Assembly (NCBI GenBank): GCA_019412865.1
Contig: DXOJ01000151.1
Location: 1 to 7,217 of the forward strand
Direction: 5' to 3'
Length of the DNA: 7,217 bases
From: Bacteroides sp.
GTDB lineage: Bacteria > Bacteroidota > Bacteroidia > Bacteroidales > Bacteroidaceae
Position 1 is the stretch's first letter, and the number at the start of each line of letters is the position of its first letter. The notes under the pieces were generated by a model. The model was given only the letters and a program-made list of their open reading frames with translations, was not told the DNA's origin and did no database searches. Made by a program: the position numbers and the translations under genes. This document shows, piece by piece, positions 1 to 7,214 of the stretch.

Positions 1-79
1 ATTTAAAACTTGTAAGACTCTTTTCTTTAATAATCCTTATAAACATAGGTACAAGGCTCTTTTTTTCATTTAGTTTATC

Positions 80-87
80 TAATTTTG
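80..87 (+). promoter_or_regulatory. Possible -7 promoter element upstream of anSME gene
   Basis: The octamer TAATTTTG fits the Bacteroides primary sigma factor -7 consensus TAnnTTTG and is followed by C, as is common. No TTTG is visible about 20 bases upstream, where the -33 element should be; that stretch is only T-rich. The element ends five bases before the ATG at 93, so a transcript from it would begin at or very near the start codon. It may therefore be a chance match, or it may drive a leaderless message. The rest of 1-92 is AT-rich and shows no gene, hairpin or other element I can support. Confidence 0.3.
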
Positions 88-92
88 CAGTC

Positions 93-1337
93 ATGAAAAC
101 ATCAACATTTGCCCCTTTTGCCAAACCGCTTTATGTAATGGTAAAGCCTGTAGGTGCCGTATGTAATCTAGCATGCGATTACTGCTATTATTTGGAAAAG
201 GCCAACCTATACAAAGACAATCCGAAACACGTAATGAGCGATGAACTTCTGGAAAAGTTTATCGACGAGTACATTAACTCACAAACCATGCCACAGGTGC
301 TTTTCACCTGGCACGGAGGAGAAACGCTGATGCGACCGCTCTCCTTCTATAAAAAGGCAATGGAACTACAAAAGAAGTATGCCCGCGGACGAACGATCGA
401 CAACTGCATCCAAACCAACGGGACCATGCTCACCGACGAATGGTGTGAATTCTTCCGTGAAAACAATTGGCTGGTAGGAGTCTCTATCGATGGTCCCCAG
501 GAGTTTCATGACGAGTATCGCAAAAACAAAATGGGAAAACCCTCTTTTGTGAAAGTGATGCAAGGCATCAATCTTTTGAAAAAACATGGGGTGGAATGGA
601 ATGCGATGGCAGTCATTAATGACTTCAATGCCGACTACCCACTAGACTTTTACCATTTCTTTAAAGAAATCGGTTGCCAGTATATCCAGTTCGCTCCTAT
701 CGTTGAACGTATTCTCTCACATGAAGACGGTCGTCACCTCGCTTCTCTTGCAGAAAATAAAGCCGGAACTCTTGCTGATTTTTCGATCACCCCGGAGCAA
801 TGGGGCAACTTCCTTTGTGCTCTTTTCGACGAATGGGTGAAAGAAGACGTAGGCAAATACTACGTACAAATATTCGATTCGACTTTGGCGAATTGGATGG
901 GCGAACAACCTGGTATATGCACAATGGCAAAGACCTGTGGTCATGCCGGTGTGATGGAATTCAACGGAGATGTTTATTCTTGCGACCACTTTGTATTCCC
1001 CGAATATAAATTAGGTAACATTTACAGTAAAACTCTGGTGGAAATGATGCATAGCGAACGTCAGCACAATTTCGGGAACATGAAATATCAGTCTCTCCCT
1101 ACTCAATGCAAGGAATGTGAGTTCCTGTTTGCCTGCAACGGAGAATGCCCGAAAAATCGTTTCAGCCAAACGGCTGAAGGCGAACCGGGGTTAAATTACT
1201 TATGCAAAGGGTATTATCAGTTCTTTAAGCATGTAGCTCCTTATATGGACTTTATGAAAAACGAACTGATGAATCAACGCCCTCCTGCTAATATCATGGA
1301 AGCACTGAAAAACGGAGATTTAAAAATTGAATACTAA
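93..1337 (+). CDS. chuR: Anaerobic sulfatase-maturating enzyme (radical SAM/SPASM)
   Basis: This cytosolic radical SAM enzyme oxidises an active-site Cys or Ser of sulfatases to C-alpha-formylglycine without oxygen, which makes the sulfatases active. The 414-residue length is usual for the Bacteroides enzyme. The radical SAM cluster motif CxxxCxxC is at C24, C28 and C31. The C-terminal SPASM region holds C276, C282, C297, C339, C342, C348, C352 and C371, in the spacing that binds two auxiliary 4Fe-4S clusters in Clostridium perfringens anSME. D298, right after C297, matches the catalytic base (Asp277) there. GGET at 75-78 is the usual SAM-amine-binding type motif, and QTNGT is at 107-111. The next Met (M16) would leave only eight residues before the first Cys and cut the first barrel strand, so the ATG at 93 is preferred. 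In Bacteroides this gene was named chuR for chondroitin/heparin utilisation, although it is not a classical regulator. No sulfatase gene lies in the window. It lies 32 bp upstream of two peptidase genes on the same strand and may be cotranscribed with them. Function is confident from motifs; the symbol is from family knowledge. Confidence 0.96.
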   Translation: MKTSTFAPFAKPLYVMVKPVGAVCNLACDYCYYLEKANLYKDNPKHVMSDELLEKFIDEYINSQTMPQVLFTWHGGETLMRPLSFYKKAMELQKKYARGRTIDNCIQTNGTMLTDEWCEFFRENNWLVGVSIDGPQEFHDEYRKNKMGKPSFVKVMQGINLLKKHGVEWNAMAVINDFNADYPLDFYHFFKEIGCQYIQFAPIVERILSHEDGRHLASLAENKAGTLADFSITPEQWGNFLCALFDEWVKEDVGKYYVQIFDSTLANWMGEQPGICTMAKTCGHAGVMEFNGDVYSCDHFVFPEYKLGNIYSKTLVEMMHSERQHNFGNMKYQSLPTQCKECEFLFACNGECPKNRFSQTAEGEPGLNYLCKGYYQFFKHVAPYMDFMKNELMNQRPPANIMEALKNGDLKIEY

Positions 1338-1369
1338 CCAATCATATATTGTAATTTTATCATTTAATA

Positions 1370-3529
1370 ATGAACAGATTAAGACTTTATCTATTAGCGC
1401 TGACCGCGCTTTTTGTATGTTCCGTGAGAGCGGATGAGGGTATGTGGCTATTGCAACTGATGCAACAGCAACACTCCATAGACATGATGAAAAAACAGGG
1501 ATTAAAACTGGAAGCACAAGACCTATATAATCCGAATGGCATTTCTCTTAAAGATGCTGTAGGTATATTCGGAGGAGGGTGTACCGGAGAAATTATCTCA
1601 CCCGAAGGTTTGATTCTAACCAATCACCACTGTGGCTACGCTTCCATCCAACAACATAGTAGTGTTGAACACGATTATCTGACTGACGGTTTCTGGGCTA
1701 CTTCCAGAGACAAAGAGCTCCCTACTCCGGGACTGAAATTTACATTTATCGAACGTATCGAAGATATTACGGATATTGTCAATGCCAAGATTGCGGCGAA
1801 AGAAATCACCGAATCCGAATCATTCAGCAATATATTCCTTCAAAAGCTGGCTCATGATCTTTATTTTAAAAGTGATCTGGCAGACAAAAAAGGAATTATT
1901 CCGCAAGCTCTTCCGTTCTATGCCGGAAATAAATTCTATCTTTTCTATAAGAAAATATATCCGGATGTACGTATGGTAGCCGCTCCACCCTCTTCTATCG
2001 GTAAGTTTGGTGGTGAAACAGACAACTGGATGTGGCCGCGTCATACCGGTGACTTTTCCATGTTCCGTATTTATGCAGATGCAAATGGTGAACCTGCAGA
2101 ATACAGCGAGAGCAACGTCCCACTGAAAACCAAGAAACATTTGTCTATCTCTATCAAAGGATTGAAAGAAGGAGATTATGCAATGATTATGGGATTCCCC
2201 GGAAGTACGAGCCGCTACCTGACTGTATCAGAAGTAAAAGAACGTATGGAATCGGAAAACGATCCACGTATCCGTATTCGTGGTGCACGTTTGGCTGTCC
2301 TGAAAGAGGTAATGAATGCCAGTGACAAAATCCGTATTCAATATGCTAACAAGTATGCGGGTTCCAGCAACTATTGGAAAAACTCCATCGGCATGAATAA
2401 GGCCATCATCGATAATGATGTATTGGGAACAAAAGCTGCACAAGAAGCCAAATTCGCAGAGTTTGCAAAAGCACAAAACAATGCTGAATATGCAGCAGTA
2501 GTGAAGAATATTGATGACCTGGTAGCTAAGACAACTCCTCTCAACTATCAGTACACCTGTTTGAGAGAGACTTTCTTCGGAGCTATCGAATTTGGCAATA
2601 TTATGTTGGCTAAAACACGCGAAGCATTGCTTGAGAAAAACGATTCTGTAATCGAAGCACGCATGAAAGCCTTGGAAAGCACTTACGAAAGCATCCATAA
2701 CAAAGATTACGATCATGAAGTAGACCGCAACGTAGCGAAAGCCTTGTTCCCCTTATATGCTGAAATGATTCCGGCAAACCAACGTCCTTCTATTTATAAG
2801 GTTATTGAGCAGAAATATAAAGGCGATTATAACAAATTCGTTGATGATATGTATGACAACTCTATTTTTGCCAACCGGGCAAACTTCGAGAAGTTTACAA
2901 AGAAGCCTTCAGTGAAAGCGATTGACAATGATCTGGCACTGCAATACTGCCAGTCTAAATACGACTTGATGGATACACTGACTTCCCAGCTCAAGGATAT
3001 GGATCGGGAACTAGCTTTGCTGCACAAAACTTATATCCGTGGTCTAGGTGAAATGAAGTTGCCTGTACCTTCTTATCCGGATGCAAACTTCACCATTCGT
3101 CTGACCTATGGTAACGTGAAACCTTATGATCCGAAAGACGGCGTACACTACAACTACTATACGACCACTAAAGGTATTCTTGAAAAAGAAAATCCGGAAG
3201 ACCGTGAATTCGTAGTACCTGCCAAACTGAAAGAACTGATCGAAAAGAAAGATTACGGCCGTTATGCTTTGCCAAATGGTGATATGCCTGTCTGCTTCCT
3301 GTCGACCAACGACATCACCGGTGGTAACTCCGGCAGCCCGGTATTGAATGAAAACGGAGAACTGATCGGTTGTGCTTTTGATGGCAACTGGGAATCATTA
3401 AGCGGTGACATCAATTTCGACAACAACCTACAACGTTGTATTAACCTGGATATCCGTTATGTCCTGTTCATTCTGGAAAAGTTAGGAAACTGCGGACACC
3501 TAATCAATGAAATGACAATCGTAGAATAA
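1370..3529 (+). CDS. dpp7: S46 dipeptidyl peptidase, DPP7-like (hydrophobic P1)
   Basis: This serine exopeptidase should release dipeptides from the free N-terminus of oligopeptides in the periplasm. The signal peptide is [21 protein letters not shown] with a likely cut after A21, leaving mature DEGMW, the conserved S46 N-terminus. The chymotrypsin-like domain is split. TNHHCGY carries the catalytic His87, RHTGDF carries Asp228, and GGNSGSP carries Ser654. C71 and C88 match the cysteine pair flanking the catalytic His region and probably form a disulfide. N219, W220, N334 and D671 match the residues that bind the substrate N-terminus in S46 structures (DAP BII type). The residue 18 after the catalytic Ser is Gly672, as in DPP7; DPP11 has Arg there, so hydrophobic P1 preference is inferred. 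The middle third, about 280-560, is the helical lid domain. The 719-residue length and the C-terminal NEMTIVE are normal for the family, so the gene is intact. It starts 32 bp after the anSME stop, with no clear Shine-Dalgarno, and its TAA abuts the ATG of the next peptidase. Confidence 0.93.
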   Translation: MNRLRLYLLALTALFVCSVRADEGMWLLQLMQQQHSIDMMKKQGLKLEAQDLYNPNGISLKDAVGIFGGGCTGEIISPEGLILTNHHCGYASIQQHSSVEHDYLTDGFWATSRDKELPTPGLKFTFIERIEDITDIVNAKIAAKEITESESFSNIFLQKLAHDLYFKSDLADKKGIIPQALPFYAGNKFYLFYKKIYPDVRMVAAPPSSIGKFGGETDNWMWPRHTGDFSMFRIYADANGEPAEYSESNVPLKTKKHLSISIKGLKEGDYAMIMGFPGSTSRYLTVSEVKERMESENDPRIRIRGARLAVLKEVMNASDKIRIQYANKYAGSSNYWKNSIGMNKAIIDNDVLGTKAAQEAKFAEFAKAQNNAEYAAVVKNIDDLVAKTTPLNYQYTCLRETFFGAIEFGNIMLAKTREALLEKNDSVIEARMKALESTYESIHNKDYDHEVDRNVAKALFPLYAEMIPANQRPSIYKVIEQKYKGDYNKFVDDMYDNSIFANRANFEKFTKKPSVKAIDNDLALQYCQSKYDLMDTLTSQLKDMDRELALLHKTYIRGLGEMKLPVPSYPDANFTIRLTYGNVKPYDPKDGVHYNYYTTTKGILEKENPEDREFVVPAKLKELIEKKDYGRYALPNGDMPVCFLSTNDITGGNSGSPVLNENGELIGCAFDGNWESLSGDINFDNNLQRCINLDIRYVLFILEKLGNCGHLINEMTIVE

Positions 3530-5686
3530 ATGAGAAAACAAATCCTATTTGTCCTATTTTCACTGGCAACTCTTAGCATCCACGCCGACGAAGGCATGTG
3601 GATGCTAACCGATCTGAAAGCACAGAACGCTGTTGCCATGCGCGAACTTGGCCTCGAAATTCCGATAGAGGAAGTATACAACGCAAATGGTCTTTCTCTA
3701 AAAGACGCTGTTGTACACTTCGGAGGAGGATGTACGGGAGAAGTTATCTCTTCCGAAGGACTGGTACTGACTAACCATCACTGTGGTTATGGAGCTATCC
3801 AGCAACATAGTAATGTAGAACATGACTATCTGACAGATGGTTTCTGGGCTATGAACCGTGATGCGGAACTTCCTACTCCGGGATTGACCGTCACTTTTAT
3901 CGACCGGATTCTCGATGTGACCGATTACGTCAACGAACAACTGAAAAAAGATCCGGACCCGGATGGTGTTAATTATCTATCTCCAAGTTATCTTGGTAAC
4001 GTAGCAGAACGTTTTGCCAAAGCGGAGAATATAGAAATAACTCCTGCAACAAAGTTGGAGCTCAAGGCTTTTTATGGAGGAAACAAATATTATCTGTTCA
4101 TCAAAACAGTATACAGTGATATTCGTATGGTAGGGGCTCCTCCTTCTTCCATCGGTAAATTCGGAGCTGATACCGACAACTGGATGTGGCCTCGTCACAC
4201 AGGCGACTTTTCTCTCTTCCGTATTTACGCGGACAAGAATGGAAAACCGGCAGAATATTCTAAAGACAACGTTCCTCTGCAAGTGAAAAAACATCTGAAG
4301 ATCAGCCTCACCGGAGTTCAGGAAGGAGATTTCACCTTTGTCATGGGATTCCCCGGACGTAACTGGCGGTATATGATTGCCGACGAAGTGGAAGAACGGA
4401 TGCAAACGACCAATTTCATGCGCCAGCATGTACGCGGAGCCCGTCAGAAAGTACTTATGGAGCAAATGCTGAAAGATCCGGCAGTGCGTATTCATTATGC
4501 AAGCAAATATGCTTCTTCGGCCAATTATTGGAAAAATGCAATCGGCATGAATGAAGGACTGATACGCCTCAATGTACTGGATACCAAACGTGCACAGCAA
4601 GAAGAACTATTAGCCCGCGGCCGTGAGAAGGGAGATGATTCGTATCAGAAAGCCTTTGATGAGATTCGCTCTATTGTATCTCACCGACGCGATGCGCTAT
4701 ATCATCAGCAAGCTATCAATGAAGCATTGGTCACCGCCCTTGATTTTATGCGTATCCCTTCCACGACAGAATTGGTTACCGCTCTGAAATCGAAAGATAA
4801 AGAGCTGATAAAAGAAGCAAAACTAAAACTGAAGAAAGAAGGAGATAAGTATTTTGCATCTGTCCCCTTCCCGGACGTAGAACGGATGGTAGCGAAAGAA
4901 ATGCTGAAAACTTATGCCAACTACATTCCTGCAGAACAACGAATCAACATCTTCGAAATCATCAATTCTCGTTTCAAGGGAAGTATTGACGCCTTCGTTG
5001 ATGCCTGTTTCGAACATTCCATTTTCGGCAATCCTAAAAACTTTGAGAAGTTTATCAAGAAACCAAGTTTGTATAAAATAGGATATGACTGGATGGTACT
5101 ATTCAAATATTCTGTTACCGACGGAATTCTGAAAACAGCCATTGCCATGAAAGAAGCCAATCAGAACTATGACGCAGCTCATAAAGTATGGGTGAAAGGC
5201 ATGATGGACATGAGACAGGAAAAAGGAACGCCAATTTATCCGGATGCGAACTCTACTTTACGATTGACATACGGCCAGGTGCTTTCTTATGAACCGGCTG
5301 ACGGTGTGGTATATGATGCTCATACCACCCTCAAAGGTGTGATGGAAAAAGAAGATCAGGGAAACTGGGAATTCGTAGTGCCTCAAAAACTAAAAGAGCT
5401 ATATAACTCCCAGGATTATGGACGTTATGGCAAAAACGGTGAAATGCCTGTCTGCTTTATCGTAAACACCGATAATACAGGAGGAAACTCCGGCAGCCCG
5501 GTATTTAACAGTAAAGGTCAGCTGGTTGGAACTGCTTTCGACCGCAACTTTGAAGGCTTAACAGGAGACATCGCTTTCCGTCCTTCATCGCAGCGAGCCG
5601 CTTGTGTTGACATCCGCTATACCTTGTTTATCATCGATAAATACGCAGGAGCCTCTCATATCATCGACGAACTTAGCATTGAGTAA
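3530..5686 (+). CDS. dpp11: S46 dipeptidyl peptidase, DPP11-like (Asp/Glu P1)
   Basis: This is a paralogue of the preceding gene, a periplasmic exopeptidase predicted to remove dipeptides whose second residue is Asp or Glu. The signal peptide is about 19 residues (MRKQILFVLFSLATLSIHA), cut before DEGMW. The triad is His84 (TNHHC), Asp226 (HTGDF) and Ser654 (GNSGSP). C68 and C85 form the likely disulfide. N217, W218, N332 and D671 are the N-terminus-binding set. Arg672, 18 residues after the catalytic Ser, matches Arg673 of Porphyromonas gingivalis DPP11, which sets the acidic P1 preference; the upstream paralogue has Gly there. The 718-residue length and the C-terminal DELSIE indicate a complete protein. 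The ATG directly follows the TAA of the previous gene with no gap, so translation is probably coupled and the two enzymes made together. The stop lies at the edge of an ATTGAG-repeat hairpin. The specificity call is inference from one known determinant; family membership is secure. Confidence 0.93.
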   Translation: MRKQILFVLFSLATLSIHADEGMWMLTDLKAQNAVAMRELGLEIPIEEVYNANGLSLKDAVVHFGGGCTGEVISSEGLVLTNHHCGYGAIQQHSNVEHDYLTDGFWAMNRDAELPTPGLTVTFIDRILDVTDYVNEQLKKDPDPDGVNYLSPSYLGNVAERFAKAENIEITPATKLELKAFYGGNKYYLFIKTVYSDIRMVGAPPSSIGKFGADTDNWMWPRHTGDFSLFRIYADKNGKPAEYSKDNVPLQVKKHLKISLTGVQEGDFTFVMGFPGRNWRYMIADEVEERMQTTNFMRQHVRGARQKVLMEQMLKDPAVRIHYASKYASSANYWKNAIGMNEGLIRLNVLDTKRAQQEELLARGREKGDDSYQKAFDEIRSIVSHRRDALYHQQAINEALVTALDFMRIPSTTELVTALKSKDKELIKEAKLKLKKEGDKYFASVPFPDVERMVAKEMLKTYANYIPAEQRINIFEIINSRFKGSIDAFVDACFEHSIFGNPKNFEKFIKKPSLYKIGYDWMVLFKYSVTDGILKTAIAMKEANQNYDAAHKVWVKGMMDMRQEKGTPIYPDANSTLRLTYGQVLSYEPADGVVYDAHTTLKGVMEKEDQGNWEFVVPQKLKELYNSQDYGRYGKNGEMPVCFIVNTDNTGGNSGSPVFNSKGQLVGTAFDRNFEGLTGDIAFRPSSQRAACVDIRYTLFIIDKYAGASHIIDELSIE

Positions 5687-5723
5687 ATTGAGTAAATTGA
5701 GAATTGAGAATTAAAAATTGAGA
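5678..5723 (+). repeat. ATTGAG direct repeats spanning the dpp11 stop
   Basis: The unit ATTGAG occurs five times, starting at 5678, 5687, 5696, 5703 and 5717. The first two copies form a perfect 9-base tandem repeat, ATTGAGTAA (5678-5686 and 5687-5695). The first of these encodes the last two residues, Ile-Glu, and the stop of the DPP11-like peptidase. The other three copies lie in the left arm of the inverted repeat that follows, and the right arm carries their complement. The pattern suggests growth by replication slippage or a repeat family inserted at the gene end. Confidence 0.8.
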
Positions 5724-5784
5724 AATAAAAGTCATGCCACTGGGCATCATATTTCTCAATTTTTAATTCTCAATTCTCAATTTA
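5693..5784. terminator. 35-bp perfect inverted repeat, likely bidirectional terminator
   Basis: Positions 5693-5727 pair perfectly with 5750-5784, giving 35 uninterrupted base pairs, all A/T rich with scattered G-C pairs. The 22-base loop holds a second small hairpin, ATGCC (5734-5738) with GGCAT (5743-5747) around ACTG. The structure fills nearly the whole gap between the convergent dpp11 and hicB-like stop codons, and its right arm includes the hicB-like TAA. A strong symmetric hairpin between convergent genes fits a terminator working in both directions, or a stabiliser of both mRNA 3' ends. It differs from a textbook terminator in being very long and AT-rich, without a separate GC stem and U-tract. 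It could also be a copy of a small dispersed palindromic element. The structure is certain; the function is inferred. Confidence 0.75.
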
Positions 5785-5964
5785 TATAAACTCTTCTACC
5801 ATATACATCTCGTCAATCATCTCATTCATTATATTCTGTAAATTCTGAACTGCTTCTTCAGGAGATTCCCCATAAGCATTACATTGCATATTTACAGTCA
5901 ACCAGGCATAATAGCCACCATCTGATGCGCGTTCAAGCACATAATCCGTTCTGTTTAGTTTCAT
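5782..5964 (-). CDS. Small HicB-like (UPF0150-type) protein, no HicA partner
   Basis: This 60-residue protein fits the N-terminal HicB fold: a first strand (YVLERA, 8-13), the DGGY turn (15-18), a second strand (YYAWLTVNM), a short loop with Cys28, then GESPEEAVQN (32-41) leading into a helix. The GDTxEEA-like motif is the best family marker. The usual PGC-type loop is changed to NMQCNAY, and no C-terminal DNA-binding domain follows, so it resembles the short stand-alone forms. HicB proteins normally neutralise the HicA mRNA interferase, but no HicA-like gene is next to it: upstream is a glycosyltransferase and downstream a hairpin. Its ATG (5964-5962) overlaps the glycosyltransferase TGA (5963-5961) as ATGA, which implies coupled translation in a two-gene operon. 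The function is unknown; it could be an orphan antitoxin or a domain reused for another binding role. The family call is from pattern only. Confidence 0.72.
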   Translation of the reverse strand: MKLNRTDYVLERASDGGYYAWLTVNMQCNAYGESPEEAVQNLQNIMNEMIDEMYMVEEFI

Positions 5965-7088
5965 ATTGGTAAATAATTAGTGAATATTGGTATTGAAGTT
6001 ATTTCTGAATGTGAAGCTGCCAGTTTCTCCAGTTCACGGATCATCCGACGTTCACAGCTGCGAACCCAATAAACGAAATGACGGTTCGGAGTATATTCTC
6101 CTGCAAAACGAAGCAACGGTTGCAAATCAAAGGAATCACTGATTATTCCTGCCCCCGCTTTCATTGCATCATAGGCATTGCAGTCTTGTTCAATATGTGC
6201 CGGAACCATTAATACAGGTTTTCCAAGATACATTGCTTCGCAAATAGACTCGAAGCCTGCTGTACTGGCATAAGCCTTACAACCCGCCATAGCATTAAGA
6301 AACTTCACATCATCTATTTGATGGAAACTCAATGTTTCGTCAATCTGTGTCACCTCTTCAGCATCCGATCTATCCCAGAAAAAAGTTAAAGGGACTTCCG
6401 GATGCTTCGCATGAAAGCTCTCTACGCTATCGGCAAACCCGGAATTAACCATATATCCATGAATATAATCACCCTTTTCCGGACGGATAGCGGTCACTTC
6501 CTGACGAATCAATGGAGGAACGGTCACTATTTGATTCATATCATCCTGTTCCATTTCCAGGAAAGACAAAGCCAGTTTCTTCGAAGATCTTAGAGCGGTC
6601 ATCCGGGTAAAGAAACGCAGCATCCATAACTGGCACGAATTTTTATCCGGAAACTCGAAATCACGATGTAAAAACAGATACTGATGTCCAACACAAATAT
6701 ACGGAACGGAGGGACGGAAGAGTGCATAGGTAAGTCCGGTTAAAAGCTCGTAGAAGTTGATCACAACTTCCGCCCCTGTCTCCCTGATCCGCTGATTTAT
6801 ATAATACATGCTACGAAGATACTCCGGTAATCTTAATAAATTGTATGCAAAGCTTTTCGTCAGGTTCGCCCGTTTATTATCTGCCGTAGGCAGAAAGTTC
6901 GGACTAATGAATCGCTTCACCGGTGCATGAATACTCCGATTGAAAAATCCCGGCAAAGTACGTGTCGAGCTTTTCCCGACTAAGACTTCCACTACTTCAT
7001 GCCCATTGCGCAATAACATTTCTTCGAGGGTGATAGCCTGTGTAAAGTGCCCTCTCCCCTCACCTTGAACAACAAATAAGAATTTCAT
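5961..7088 (-). CDS. GT-B glycosyltransferase, MJ1255/COG1819 type
   Basis: This 375-residue protein is probably a cytosolic or membrane-associated transferase that moves a sugar from a nucleotide donor; donor and acceptor cannot be told. The N-terminal Rossmann half opens with FLFVVQGEGRGH; GEGRGH at 9-14 matches the glycine-rich loop of MurG-like and MJ1255-like GT-B enzymes. The C-terminal half has the donor-site region at about 275-305: STAGFESICEA, then GKPVLMVPA and EQDCNA, including the conserved Glu and the xPVLxxP turn. A segment at 195-260 (YIHGYMVNSG, then VPLTFFWD) fits the start of the second Rossmann domain. There is no signal peptide or clear transmembrane helix. The length is normal, so the gene seems complete. 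It is read leftward from a likely promoter at 7111-7118, with an A-rich sequence before the ATG, and shares an ATGA overlap with the downstream HicB-like gene. Roles in glycolipid or surface polysaccharide synthesis are possible but not shown. Confidence 0.85.
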   Translation of the reverse strand: MKFLFVVQGEGRGHFTQAITLEEMLLRNGHEVVEVLVGKSSTRTLPGFFNRSIHAPVKRFISPNFLPTADNKRANLTKSFAYNLLRLPEYLRSMYYINQRIRETGAEVVINFYELLTGLTYALFRPSVPYICVGHQYLFLHRDFEFPDKNSCQLWMLRFFTRMTALRSSKKLALSFLEMEQDDMNQIVTVPPLIRQEVTAIRPEKGDYIHGYMVNSGFADSVESFHAKHPEVPLTFFWDRSDAEEVTQIDETLSFHQIDDVKFLNAMAGCKAYASTAGFESICEAMYLGKPVLMVPAHIEQDCNAYDAMKAGAGIISDSFDLQPLLRFAGEYTPNRHFVYWVRSCERRMIRELEKLAASHSEITSIPIFTNYLPI

Positions 7089-7110
7089 AGTTCTATTATT
7101 TTTCGATACG

Positions 7111-7118
7111 CAAAGTTC
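7111..7118 (-). promoter_or_regulatory. Likely -7 element for the glycosyltransferase operon
   Basis: Read on the minus strand this is GAACTTTG followed by C, seven of eight bases of the Bacteroides -7 consensus TAnnTTTG (first T replaced by G). It lies 22 bases before the glycosyltransferase ATG, which would give a leader of roughly 15-20 bases, a sensible distance. A TTG lies upstream but is closer than the usual 19-21 base spacing, so the -33 part is weak. Confidence 0.4.
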
Positions 7119-7206
7119 CCTCTTTCACATTACAAGATGATGACTCTACGATTACTATTCCGTGAACAAAAACGACTTTTTTTCGTTATTATAATAAAAT
7201 AGAAAT

Positions 7207-7214
7207 TATATTTG
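7207..7214 (+). promoter_or_regulatory. Rightward -7 promoter element for a gene beyond the window
   Basis: TATATTTG followed by C matches the Bacteroides -7 consensus TAnnTTTG at every fixed position and sits in very AT-rich DNA. The -33 element is weak: TTTCG at 7181-7185 is the nearest candidate. The promoter points out of the window, so it probably serves a gene divergent from the glycosyltransferase. A short inverted repeat (AACGA 7171-7175, TCGTT 7183-7187) overlaps the -33 area, but it is too short to call an operator. Confidence 0.55.

Noticed and set aside
1338..1369. Possible separate promoter (TATATTG at 1345-1351) before the DPP7-like gene
   Set aside because: It lacks one T of the TAnnTTTG consensus and has no -33 element; a 32-bp gap fits cotranscription with anSME.
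1370..1432. Possible lipoprotein signal ending at Cys17 of the DPP7-like protein
   Set aside because: The residues before the Cys (Leu-Phe-Val) do not fit a lipobox, and the conserved cut before DEGMW lies four residues later.
2228..2716. Antisense open frame of 162 codons inside the DPP7-like gene
   Set aside because: It is a mirror of the helical-domain coding sequence, with an unusually Cys- and Phe-rich translation and no promoter or domain.
3326..3345. Stretch of 20 identical bases shared by the two peptidase genes (also 5486-5505), considered as gene conversion
   Set aside because: It encodes the catalytic Ser motif, where protein constraint and shared codon use explain the identity; the flanks diverge at once.
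3977..4600. Long antisense open frame of 207 codons inside the DPP11-like gene
   Set aside because: It lies wholly opposite a well-supported peptidase gene, has a composition rich in Phe, Ile, His and Cys typical of antisense translation, and shows no recognisable domain.
5678..5784. ATTGAG repeats considered as a CRISPR array or insertion sequence end
   Set aside because: There are no regular spacers and no transposase gene, and the repeats form one palindrome rather than an array.
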